DNA of 36,495 nucleotides, from the NCBI GenBank assembly GCA_007116635.1, contig SKIB01000021.1:1-36495 (forward strand), written 5' to 3'. Below, piece by piece: positions 18,051 to 25,403 of this stretch; the first letter of the stretch is position 1; the number at the start of each line of letters is the position of its first letter. Source of the DNA: Saccharospirillaceae bacterium. GTDB lineage: Bacteria; Pseudomonadota; Gammaproteobacteria; Pseudomonadales; Natronospirillaceae. A program made the position numbers and the translations under genes. The notes below the pieces were generated by a model that was not told the origin of the DNA, searched no databases, and saw nothing but the letters and a program-made list of their open reading frames with translations.

Positions 18051-18208
18051 GGCTCCCCCAATTTTTTTCACTTAAATGCATGATACCTAAGCCTTTCCCC
18101 CTGTGGCCAGCCGGATAGGCATTTTGCCCAGCTTAGCTGGCCCTCTGCGAGTAGTCACAAGTTCTCTTGAGTTGTTTTAGATCCTGCGGCTTCGCTCATA
18201 ATGCAGTC

Positions 18209-18230
18209 ACCCTGCGCGTAGTCGCAGGGT
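18209..18230. repeat. REP-like palindrome 1
   Basis: ACCCTGCG-CGTAGT-CGCAGGGT: a perfect 8-bp stem with a 6-base loop. It is near-identical in design to the palindrome at 18251-18272. A third, decayed copy begins near 18179 (GATCCTGCGGCTTCGC). Confidence 0.7.
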
Positions 18231-18250
18231 CTTTGGTTAGCAGCAGGGAG

Positions 18251-18272
18251 ATCCTGCGACTGCGCGCAGGAT
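18251..18272. repeat. REP-like palindrome 2
   Basis: ATCCTGCG-ACTGCG-CGCAGGAT: a perfect 8-bp stem with a 6-base loop, 20 bases after palindrome 1. The right half recurs as GACTGCGCAGGATC at 18401-18414 with two bases missing. Spacing and design fit a REP/BIME-type extragenic repeat, which may also stop transcription or slow exonucleases. Confidence 0.7.
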
Positions 18273-18431
18273 GACCGATTCAGATGCACAGGATAAGCAT
18301 TTTGCTGATGAGTGCGCATCAAAACCATCTGCAGCAAAACCAAAATCACCAGCTAGACTGCAAGTAGCTTAAAAACACTGGCAGCCGAAAAACAACAAAG
18401 GACTGCGCAGGATCAATACTTTATTATTTGG

Positions 18432-18437
18432 TATAAT
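18432..18437 (+). promoter_or_regulatory. -10 box of the disulfide reductase gene
   Basis: A perfect TATAAT, 38 bases upstream of the ATG at 18476 and adjoining a palindrome that would cover the start of transcription. No strong -35 is seen. Confidence 0.5.
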
Positions 18438-18453
18438 GTTATAACTATATAAC
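18438..18453. promoter_or_regulatory. Operator-like palindrome GTTATA-ACTA-TATAAC
   Basis: A perfect 6-base inverted repeat with a 4-base centre, starting one base after the -10 box. That position is ideal for a repressor. AT-rich palindromes at this position are known for ArsR-type persulfide sensors (BigR/YgaV class) in front of sulfur-oxidation and rhodanese genes; linking this site to such a regulator is inference. Confidence 0.5.
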
Positions 18454-18475
18454 CAATCTCAACTAGGAGTCTCGC

Positions 18476-20134
18476 ATGAGCAAAAAATTAGTCATCATCG
18501 GTGGCGTCGCAGGTGGCGCATCCGCAGCCGCACGAGCACGCCGCTTAGATGAACAGGCGCAAATCATCGTCTTTGAACGTGACAGTTTCATTTCTTTCGC
18601 CAACTGCGGCCTGCCCTATCACATCGGTGGCGACATCAAAGACCGCCAAGCCCTGCTGGTGCAAACCCCTGAATCCATGAAGGCGCGCTTTAATCTCGAC
18701 ATTCGCATTCGCTCAGAAGTAATAGACATCGATGCCGCCAATAAAGAAGTGGTGGTCAAAAATCTAGCCAATGGTGAAGAGTACCGCGAAAGCTACGACG
18801 ACCTGATTTTGTCTCCTGGTTCGTCTCCCATCATGCCACCCATTCCAGGCATCAACAGCCCTGGGGTCTTTGGCTTGCGCAACATCCCAGACATGGACCA
18901 TATCATTCGTTTCATTAATGCTGAGGTGCCTAAATCGGCCTTGGTGGTGGGCGGCGGCTACATCGGCATTGAAATGGCCGAAGCCCTGATTCATCGTGGG
19001 TTAGAGACCACGCTGGTGGAAATGGCCGACCAAATCCTCAGCCCGCTGGACGTAGAAATGGCCAGCCCGTTACACCAAGAAATGCGCCGTAACGGTGTAC
19101 GCATGAAGCTGAGCAACGCCCTAACCCAGATCGACAGCAAAGACGGCGGATTGGCCGTGAGCTTCGCTAATGGCGATCAAGAAAAATACGACCTGATCAT
19201 TATGGCCACGGGTGTGCGCCCTGAAACCAAACTGGCCAAGGCTGCTGGCTGCAAATTGGGTGAAACCGGCTCCATCTGGGTTAATGAACGCATGCAGACC
19301 AGCGTGTCCAATGTCTATGCCGTGGGCGATGCCATTGAGGTCACTGATCTGGTCAGCCAACTGCCGGCCATGATCCCACTGGCAGGCCCGGCCAACCGTC
19401 AAGGCCGCATTGCCGCCGAGGTGATCTTTGGCCGTGACAGCCAATACAAGGACACTCAGGGCACCGCCATTTGTAAGGTGTTTGAATTGCAAGCCGCCAG
19501 CACCGGCAGCAACGAAAAGCAGCTACGCAAAGCGGGCGTGCAGTTTGAAAAGATTTACATTCATCCACAGGATCATGCCGGTTATTACCCTGGCGCCACT
19601 CAGATTCATCTGAAACTGCTGTTTGACCCACAAACAGGACGTATCTTTGGCGCGCAAGCAGTGGGTAAGAAAGGCGCCGACAAACGCATAGATGTGTTGG
19701 CCATGGCCATCAGAGCCCAATTAACGGTCTTTGATTTGGAAGAGCAAGAATTGTGCTACGCCCCACCCTATGGCAGTGCCAAAGACCCGGTTAACCAAGC
19801 GGGCTTTGTCGCCGCCAATGTGGTGCGCGGCGACAGCCAGGTTTGTCATGCCAATACCATTGATGAATGCTCACCCGACAGCCTGCTGATTGATGTGCGC
19901 AACCCAAGCGAAATTGGCGTGCTCGGCAGCATTGATACCGCGCTTAACGTTCCGCTGCCAGAACTGCGCAGCCGCCTAAGCGAACTGCCCAAAGATCGCA
20001 CCCTAGTGGTGTTCTGCGCCGTGGGCTTGCGTGGCTATGTGGCGGAACAAATTCTGCGCCACAACGGCTTTAGAGTGAAAAACCTGTCCGGTGGCTTTAC
20101 CACCTGGCAAATGGTCAAGCGCCAGGGCCGCTAA
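18476..20134 (+). CDS. CoA-disulfide reductase / persulfide reductase with C-terminal rhodanese domain
   Basis: A FAD- and NAD(P)H-dependent enzyme that reduces CoA disulfide or CoA/glutathione persulfides and polysulfides in the cytoplasm. The N-terminus has the FAD motif GGVAGGASAAARARR. The single redox Cys44 lies in FANCGLPYH, the hallmark of the CoA-disulfide reductase group. The nucleotide motif VVGGGYIGIEMAEA is at about 157, and YAVGDAIEV at about 281. A rhodanese domain occupies about 460-550, with catalytic Cys near 513 in FCAVGLRGY. The 552-residue length matches the fused CDR-rhodanese (Npsr/CoADR-RHD) type. The ATG has TAGGAG upstream. It is preceded by a promoter with an overlapping palindrome and followed by a strong hairpin, so it is a single-gene unit probably induced by reactive sulfur species. 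Confidence 0.92.
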   Translation: MSKKLVIIGGVAGGASAAARARRLDEQAQIIVFERDSFISFANCGLPYHIGGDIKDRQALLVQTPESMKARFNLDIRIRSEVIDIDAANKEVVVKNLANGEEYRESYDDLILSPGSSPIMPPIPGINSPGVFGLRNIPDMDHIIRFINAEVPKSALVVGGGYIGIEMAEALIHRGLETTLVEMADQILSPLDVEMASPLHQEMRRNGVRMKLSNALTQIDSKDGGLAVSFANGDQEKYDLIIMATGVRPETKLAKAAGCKLGETGSIWVNERMQTSVSNVYAVGDAIEVTDLVSQLPAMIPLAGPANRQGRIAAEVIFGRDSQYKDTQGTAICKVFELQAASTGSNEKQLRKAGVQFEKIYIHPQDHAGYYPGATQIHLKLLFDPQTGRIFGAQAVGKKGADKRIDVLAMAIRAQLTVFDLEEQELCYAPPYGSAKDPVNQAGFVAANVVRGDSQVCHANTIDECSPDSLLIDVRNPSEIGVLGSIDTALNVPLPELRSRLSELPKDRTLVVFCAVGLRGYVAEQILRHNGFRVKNLSGGFTTWQMVKRQGR

Positions 20135-20142
20135 GCAGACAT

Positions 20143-20165
20143 GGGCCAGGCGCAACACCTGGCCC
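20143..20165 (+). terminator. Hairpin after the disulfide reductase gene
   Basis: GGGCCAGG and CCTGGCCC form a perfect GC-rich 8-bp stem with a 7-base loop, starting eight bases after the stop codon. No T-run follows, so it may stabilise the 3' end or assist Rho rather than terminate alone. Confidence 0.5.
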
Positions 20166-20266
20166 TGACTCTAATTGATTCAACTGCTGCCAACTCTGGC
20201 AGCATTCTAAAGCGCAAACATCCCTCCTTATTAGCAACCCACCCTAGGCAGGGGCAAATAAGCCGC

Positions 20267-20272
20267 TATAAT
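20267..20272 (+). promoter_or_regulatory. -10 box of glnS
   Basis: A perfect TATAAT, 44 bases before the glnS ATG. The -35 region (CTAGGC at 17 bases) is poor. Confidence 0.45.
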
Positions 20273-20316
20273 CGTTGTTTTTTGATTAAGCTACCTGGTA
20301 GCGGAGCCGAGCATTT

Positions 20317-21984
20317 ATGACTGACAAGCCATCCAATTTTTTGGCGACCATTATTGAAGACGACCTCGCCAGTGGTAAACACAAAAGCATCCATACTAGG
20401 TTCCCACCTGAACCCAATGGTTATTTGCACATTGGCCATGCCAAATCTATCTGCGTCAACTTTGGCTTGGCCAAACAGTTTGGCGGCAGCTGCAATCTGC
20501 GCTTTGACGACACCAACCCGGAAAAAGAAGAACAGCAATACATCAATAGCATTCAAGAAGACGTGCGTTGGCTAGGCTTTGAATGGCAGGGCGAACCCAA
20601 GTACGCCTCAGATTACTTTCAGCAGCTCTATGACTGGGCGCTGCTATTGATCGAAAACGGCGACGCCTATGTCTGCGAGCTAACACCAGAACAGATGCGT
20701 GAGTACCGTGGCACCCTGACCGAGCCGGGCAAAAACAGCCCCTATCGCCAGCGCAGGGTGGCCGAGAATCTGGATCTGTTTCAGCGCATGAAATCGGGCG
20801 AATTTGCCGATGGCAGCATGGTACTACGGGCCAAAATTGACATGGCCTCGCCCAACATCAATATGCGCGACCCCATTCTCTACCGCATCCGCAAAAAAAC
20901 GCATCACCAAACCGGTGACCAGTGGTGCATTTACCCCAGCTATGACTACACCCATGGTCAATCCGATGCCCTGGAAGGCATCACCCACTCCATCTGTACT
21001 CTGGAGTTTGAAGATCACAAGCCCTTATATGAGTGGTTGCTTAGCAAACTACCTGTGCCCTGCCAACCTAAGCAGTACGAATTCGCCCGCTTGAATGTTA
21101 ACTACACCGTCACCAGCAAGCGCAAGCTAAAAAAACTGGTAGATGAAGGCGTGGTGAATGGCTGGGACGACCCCAGAATGCCAACCATTGCTGGCATGCG
21201 CCGTCGTGGCGTTCCAGCGGTTGCCCTGCGTACCTTTGCCGAGATGGTGGGCACCAGCCGTGCTGGTGGCGTGGTTGATCTAGGCATGCTGGAGTACGCC
21301 ATCCGTGAGGAGCTGAACCAAAACGCTCCTCGGGCCATGGCCGTGCTGCGCCCCTTAGAGGTGGTGATCAGTAATCGCCCTGACGACTGGCAAGAGCAAT
21401 TAAGCGTCAGCAACCATCCACAACGCCCAGAACTGGGCGAACGCAAGGTAGCCATCAGCCAGCGGCTGTACATTGACCAAAACGATTTCAACACCGACAA
21501 CAGCCTATCGCGCAAAAAATTCAAACGCTTGGTGCCTGGTGATTATGTGCGATTGCGTGGTGGCTACATCATCAAGGCCGAAAGTTTCACTCAGGACGCC
21601 AACGGCCAGGTCAGCCAGATTGTCGCTAGCCTGGTGGAAGGCAGCCTGGGCACCGATGTTGAGGGCGTTAAACCGCGTGGTGTGATTCATTGGGTGTGCG
21701 CCAACAGCTGCATAGATGCCGAGATTCGCCTCTATGACCGGCTGTTTAATCACGAAACCCCAGACAAGGGTGGCGATGATTTCCTTCAACACGTGAACCC
21801 TAGTTCGCTGCAGCTAGTCAGCACCGCCAAACTGGAAGCGTCTTTGGCTCAGGCCGCGCCGGAAACGGTGTTCCAATTTGAGCGCGAAGGCTACTTTGTC
21901 GCCGATCGATATTTGCACCAAAGTGACAAGCCCCTGTTCAACATGACCATTGGTTTGCGCGACGTTTGGCAAAGCAAGGCCTAA
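20317..21984 (+). CDS. glnS: Glutaminyl-tRNA synthetase
   Basis: Charges tRNA-Gln with glutamine. At 555 residues it is the normal bacterial length. The class I signature HIGH is seen in FPPEPNGYLHIGHAKS at about 28-43, and the KMSKS-equivalent as VTSKRKL near residue 264. Further family blocks include FDDTNPEKE and YDYTHGQSDALEGITHS (the active-site and acceptor-stem region), with a two-part beta-barrel anticodon-binding domain after about 340. GGAG lies a little upstream of the ATG. It is transcribed alone, between two hairpins. Presence of GlnS, rather than reliance on GatCAB, fits a gammaproteobacterium. Confidence 0.97.
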   Translation: MTDKPSNFLATIIEDDLASGKHKSIHTRFPPEPNGYLHIGHAKSICVNFGLAKQFGGSCNLRFDDTNPEKEEQQYINSIQEDVRWLGFEWQGEPKYASDYFQQLYDWALLLIENGDAYVCELTPEQMREYRGTLTEPGKNSPYRQRRVAENLDLFQRMKSGEFADGSMVLRAKIDMASPNINMRDPILYRIRKKTHHQTGDQWCIYPSYDYTHGQSDALEGITHSICTLEFEDHKPLYEWLLSKLPVPCQPKQYEFARLNVNYTVTSKRKLKKLVDEGVVNGWDDPRMPTIAGMRRRGVPAVALRTFAEMVGTSRAGGVVDLGMLEYAIREELNQNAPRAMAVLRPLEVVISNRPDDWQEQLSVSNHPQRPELGERKVAISQRLYIDQNDFNTDNSLSRKKFKRLVPGDYVRLRGGYIIKAESFTQDANGQVSQIVASLVEGSLGTDVEGVKPRGVIHWVCANSCIDAEIRLYDRLFNHETPDKGGDDFLQHVNPSSLQLVSTAKLEASLAQAAPETVFQFEREGYFVADRYLHQSDKPLFNMTIGLRDVWQSKA

Positions 21985-22004
21985 TCAAGCCTCACTAAAC
22001 CCTA

Positions 22005-22039
22005 CCCCTGTTAGCCCATACTTTAAGCGCCAACAGGGG
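22005..22039 (+). terminator. Stem-loop after glnS
   Basis: CCCCTGTT and AACAGGGG form a perfect 8-bp stem with a 19-base loop, 20 bases after the glnS stop. No T-run follows. The convergent gene ends about 38 bases further on, so the stem may serve both sides. Confidence 0.45.
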
Positions 22040-22076
22040 CATCATTACCACCTAACTCAGCAATCACAATTGATTT

Positions 22077-22439
22077 TTAATCTTGGCAAGCACCACAGCA
22101 GGTATGTTCTTGCGAACGCTGCGCCACCAAGTCGGCCTGAGTTAGCAAACGAAAACGAGGTGGCAAATCCTCACCCTGAGACCAGGTTTGTAACACATGG
22201 ATACCAGCCGACAGCAAGGAGCGCAGCAAGCCCTCACCTACTTCAGCCAACTGAATTTGAGTGGCACCCATCTGCTTAAGCAAAGCAATGACCTGAGCCT
22301 TGGCTTGGCAGTTCCAAGAGTCGATTGGATTATCAATGAGATTGACCTGCTGATCCTGCTGATCAACGAATAAAAACTGTTGGGCTTGGGGCAAGGACGC
22401 ACAGATGGCCTGATCACGCATGGGAATAACTCGAAGCAT
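22077..22439 (-). CDS. NifX/NifB-type iron-molybdenum cluster-binding family protein
   Basis: A 120-residue cytoplasmic protein with the fold pattern of the dinitrogenase iron-molybdenum cofactor family (NifX, NafY and the C-terminus of NifB): an initial strand LRVIPMRD, a strand-turn FLFVDQQ, a conserved NP, a Cys and the helix AQVIALLKQMGATQIQLAEV, then GIHVLQTW. It ends with the cluster-like tail CCGACQD. No nitrogen fixation genes are in the window; stand-alone members of this family occur widely and are thought to carry Fe-S or Mo-Fe clusters, so a role in nitrogen fixation should not be assumed. AGGAGA lies five bases before the ATG, with a sigma-70 promoter upstream. It is preceded on the same strand by the diguanylate cyclase gene, probably as a separate unit. 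Confidence 0.7.
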   Translation of the reverse strand: MLRVIPMRDQAICASLPQAQQFLFVDQQDQQVNLIDNPIDSWNCQAKAQVIALLKQMGATQIQLAEVGEGLLRSLLSAGIHVLQTWSQGEDLPPRFRLLTQADLVAQRSQEHTCCGACQD

Positions 22440-22459
22440 GACATTCTCCTAAAGCTGTA

Positions 22460-22488
22460 TCTATAAAACCACAGCTAGCATACGCCAA
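22460..22488 (-). promoter_or_regulatory. Sigma-70 promoter of the NifX-like gene
   Basis: On the minus strand it reads TTGGCG-N17-TATAGA, with ideal spacing, ending about 20 bases before the start codon. It supports independent transcription. Confidence 0.5.
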
Positions 22489-22560
22489 GCCAAACATGAG
22501 CTGTTGACGAGGATCAAAAGGCTAACAATCAATGGATCATCTGCTGAGCAATTGTGCGGC

Positions 22561-24150
22561 TCAGGTGCCAAGCTCGATACGATTACGACCTAAATCTTTG
22601 GCTTGAAACAGCGCCGAATCGGCACGACTAATCATACTATCCATGCTGTCGTCCAGGCGGTAACTGCTCAAACCAATACTAATGGTTAGCTCTTGCTGCT
22701 CAGCAACCCTAACTTGCTGAACGGCCTCAGCCAAGCGCGCCGCCAATTGCTCAGCACCCTTAAGATCAGTATCAGGCAGCAGCATAACAAACTCCTCACC
22801 GCCCCAACGGGCAATCAAATCCCCTTGCCGAACCAAGGACTGCATCTGTTTGGCTACCTCACAGAGCGCAGCGTCCCCCACATCATGACCAAAACGATCA
22901 TTGATTTGTTTAAAGTGATCCAGGTCGGCAATCAAGAAACTCAAGGGAGCTTGAGAACGAATGGCTCTGGCGAGGATGGCAGTAAACTGCTGATTAAAGT
23001 AACGACGATTAGGCAAACCAGTCAAAGGATCGGTGATGGCCAAATGCTCTAATTCCGCAGACTGCCTTAGGTTACGCACATAGGCTCTGGTGCTGATGAT
23101 CAACAGCAGTACCAGTAGAACCGAAGCCATCAAGTACCAGTTCAGCTGCTGGCGCCAACTGCCCAAGGAATTACTGGTTTGCTCGCCCACCACTACAATA
23201 AAGGGCAGCTCGCCGATGCGTCTCAGAGACCAAACTCGATCAATGCCATCCACTGGCGACACCAAACGATGACTAAAGGGTGACTCCAACTGATCCAGCT
23301 CTGCCAGTGCCATGGCATTCAATTTGGGCTCTACCACCTGATTGCCAAGCTGCTCAGCAATCAGTGGCTTTCGAGCCAACAACCGCGAGTTCAAATCATA
23401 AAGGGTGATGACATTATGGTCTTGGTCCATGTCGATCAGGTCTAGCCAACGCTGGAAAAAGGTCAGATCCAGCCCAGCTAGGGCAAAGCCACGCAATTCT
23501 TGCTCAACCATTAAGGGCACAGAAATGGTGACATTGAGCGTGTCTTCAACCGAGAGAAACATATTGCTGACTTTAAAAGCCGATTGTGGTTCAGACAGGG
23601 CTAACTGACAGTACTCGCGTTCGTTTTCAATGGCATCAAAGCCCAGATTCACCCCGATTGAGGTATGGGTAACGATGCAATTGGCATCCAGCATGCCAAG
23701 AAAAAGCATATTGTGCAGACTCTGCGCCCGTCGACCCAGCAGCTGGGTTTGCGCCTGATGGCGAGCAAGATCCATGGGCGGGTAAACCAACTCCTCAGCC
23801 TCAAACTTATTAACGGTTTCACGCAGTACATACTGCTTTAAATCGAAGGATTTGGACACCCACTCAGCAATGAGAAAACTTTTACTATTGGCTCTTTCCG
23901 TCGCCGCAGCAATGGCTAATTGGTGCGTGTGCTTTAGCTGCCAGCCCGTCAAGGCCAGAATAGTAACGGACAACAGTGAGCACACCAGCCAAGCGCGTAC
24001 CAGACGCACATGGGGCACCAGGCTAAATGCTCCAGCCCCCGACTCTGTTAGGGCTGAAAGAGGCTGAGAATCAAACGACTCTGTCATTAAACTTGACTCG
24101 GTTGGAGATTGGATCCTTTGTAGCAGTATAGCAGGCTTTGGTTGGGGCAT
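22561..24150 (-). CDS. Membrane-bound diguanylate cyclase with periplasmic sensor
   Basis: Makes the second messenger c-di-GMP from two GTP. Two membrane segments (about 48-70 and about 338-358) enclose a large periplasmic sensor of the Cache type, followed by a GGDEF domain at about 365-529. The active site reads GGEEF near residue 450 (ARWGGEEFVMLLPD), a catalytic variant. The inhibitory site RQGD lies five residues before it, so product feedback is likely. There is no EAL domain. The start is uncertain: the ATG at 24150 has no ribosome binding site, and an in-frame ATG at 24087 (MTESFDSQP) gives a more natural N-terminus. The ligand of the sensor is unknown. Downstream targets could include FleQ, though that is inference. 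Confidence 0.92.
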   Translation of the reverse strand: MPQPKPAILLQRIQSPTESSLMTESFDSQPLSALTESGAGAFSLVPHVRLVRAWLVCSLLSVTILALTGWQLKHTHQLAIAAATERANSKSFLIAEWVSKSFDLKQYVLRETVNKFEAEELVYPPMDLARHQAQTQLLGRRAQSLHNMLFLGMLDANCIVTHTSIGVNLGFDAIENEREYCQLALSEPQSAFKVSNMFLSVEDTLNVTISVPLMVEQELRGFALAGLDLTFFQRWLDLIDMDQDHNVITLYDLNSRLLARKPLIAEQLGNQVVEPKLNAMALAELDQLESPFSHRLVSPVDGIDRVWSLRRIGELPFIVVVGEQTSNSLGSWRQQLNWYLMASVLLVLLLIISTRAYVRNLRQSAELEHLAITDPLTGLPNRRYFNQQFTAILARAIRSQAPLSFLIADLDHFKQINDRFGHDVGDAALCEVAKQMQSLVRQGDLIARWGGEEFVMLLPDTDLKGAEQLAARLAEAVQQVRVAEQQELTISIGLSSYRLDDSMDSMISRADSALFQAKDLGRNRIELGT

Positions 24151-24212
24151 CGGATGACTAGATGCAAGGTCTAATACAAGCCCTTACAAACCGAGTTCAA
24201 AACCCAAACAAA

Positions 24213-25265
24213 TTAAAGCGGCAAACAAAGCTGCTGGCTGCTTGCCTCTTGCGACTGCAGGCTGACTTGCAGGCCCACTAAGCGAATACCCCGCCCCTGC
24301 TGCCGCTCCAATGCCTGAGGCAGCAAGGCTTTTAGCACCGATTCATCAATCTGCGGGCAGCGCTGCTCAACCGTGGTCAGGCTAAAATCATCAAACTTGA
24401 GCTTCAGACGCAAAGCCTGAATCGGCCGCTCGCCACTGGCTTGCCAACGCTGCATCAGGCCAGGCAACAGGATCAGCAATTGCTGCCAAACCTGCTCTGG
24501 GCTATGAATGTCCTGATTCAGGGTGGTTTCGATGCCTATAGACTTACGCACCCTATTGGACTGTATAGCACGATCATCAATGGCATGAGCGCGTTGCCAT
24601 AAAATCTGGCCTTGCTTGCCAAACAGTTTGCTTAGTTTCAGGCGGTCAAAGTTGCGTAAGTCCTGACAGCTCACCAAGCCCAGCTCACGCAGGCGCTCAG
24701 CCGTCACCCGCCCTACCCCTGGTAACTTGCTCAGGGGCAACTGAGCAACAAAGTCATCTAATTGGCTAGGCAAGACCACAAACTGACCATTGGGCTTATT
24801 CAGGTCACTGGCGATCTTGGCAACAAACTTAATGGGCGCAATGCCAGCCGAGGCGGTTAGCCCGGTTTGCTGCCAGATTTGCTGGCGAATTTCTTCGGCC
24901 ATCAGGGTGGCACTGCCTTGGCAAGCCTGACTGTTGGTCACATCCAAATAGGCTTCATCCAAGGACAAAGGTTCTATCAGTTGGCTGTAATTGGCAAAAA
25001 TGGCGCGAATCTGCGCTGACACCTCTTTGTAGACCGACATGCGCCCTGGCACCACCAGCAGATTTGGGCACAGCTGCAAGGCCTTGGCGGTGGCCATGGC
25101 CGAGCGCACACCAAAGGCACGGGCCTGGTAGTTACAGGTAGCAATGACCCCACGCCGACTGGCTTGACCACCCACAGCCAAGGGCTGATTACGCCACTGC
25201 GGATGGTCGCGCATTTCCACTGCGGCAAAAAAGCAATCCATGTCGATGTGGATGATTTTGCGCAT
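24213..25265 (-). CDS. dinB: DNA polymerase IV (DinB), error-prone Y-family
   Basis: Synthesises DNA across lesions during the SOS response. The N-terminus [20 protein letters not shown] nearly copies E. coli DinB. Asp8 in IDMDCFF and the Asp-Glu pair in [10 protein letters not shown] (about 101) complete the metal site. The helix-hairpin-helix [20 protein letters not shown] follows at about 175-195. The C-terminus QLCLPL fits the sliding-clamp-binding motif. At 350 residues it is full length. I placed the start at 25265 rather than at an ATG four codons earlier, because homologues begin here and a LexA box ends two bases from the earlier ATG. Confidence 0.95.
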   Translation of the reverse strand: MRKIIHIDMDCFFAAVEMRDHPQWRNQPLAVGGQASRRGVIATCNYQARAFGVRSAMATAKALQLCPNLLVVPGRMSVYKEVSAQIRAIFANYSQLIEPLSLDEAYLDVTNSQACQGSATLMAEEIRQQIWQQTGLTASAGIAPIKFVAKIASDLNKPNGQFVVLPSQLDDFVAQLPLSKLPGVGRVTAERLRELGLVSCQDLRNFDRLKLSKLFGKQGQILWQRAHAIDDRAIQSNRVRKSIGIETTLNQDIHSPEQVWQQLLILLPGLMQRWQASGERPIQALRLKLKFDDFSLTTVEQRCPQIDESVLKALLPQALERQQGRGIRLVGLQVSLQSQEASSQQLCLPL

Positions 25266-25279
25266 CGACGCACCCATGA

Positions 25280-25299
25280 TACTGATTTTATAAACAGTA
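25280..25299 (-). promoter_or_regulatory. LexA (SOS) box of dinB
   Basis: TACTG-N10-CAGTA on both strands (minus strand TACTGTTTATAAAATCAGTA) gives the full CTG-N10-CAG core, close to the gammaproteobacterial consensus TACTGTATATAAAAACAGTA. It overlaps a TATAAA-type -10, so LexA would block transcription directly. Confidence 0.9.
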
Positions 25300-25403
25300 T
25301 GTCATGCTTGAGCCTAGTTGAAAAGCATCTAACTTGCCTAAAAAATACCCTGATGGCCTTAAACCAAGAGGGTGTTGCAACTGCGCTCAACTAACTTAGG
25401 GGA

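Larger units (their letters stand above)
18072..18475. other. Non-coding 404-base region with REP-like repeats and a promoter
   Basis: No convincing gene was found. From left to right it holds the mscS-family 5' side, a cluster of REP-like palindromes (18179-18275), a relic of the same repeat at 18401-18414, and the promoter and operator of the disulfide reductase gene. The weak minus-strand frame across 18155-18349 runs through the repeats and is not supported. Confidence 0.6.
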
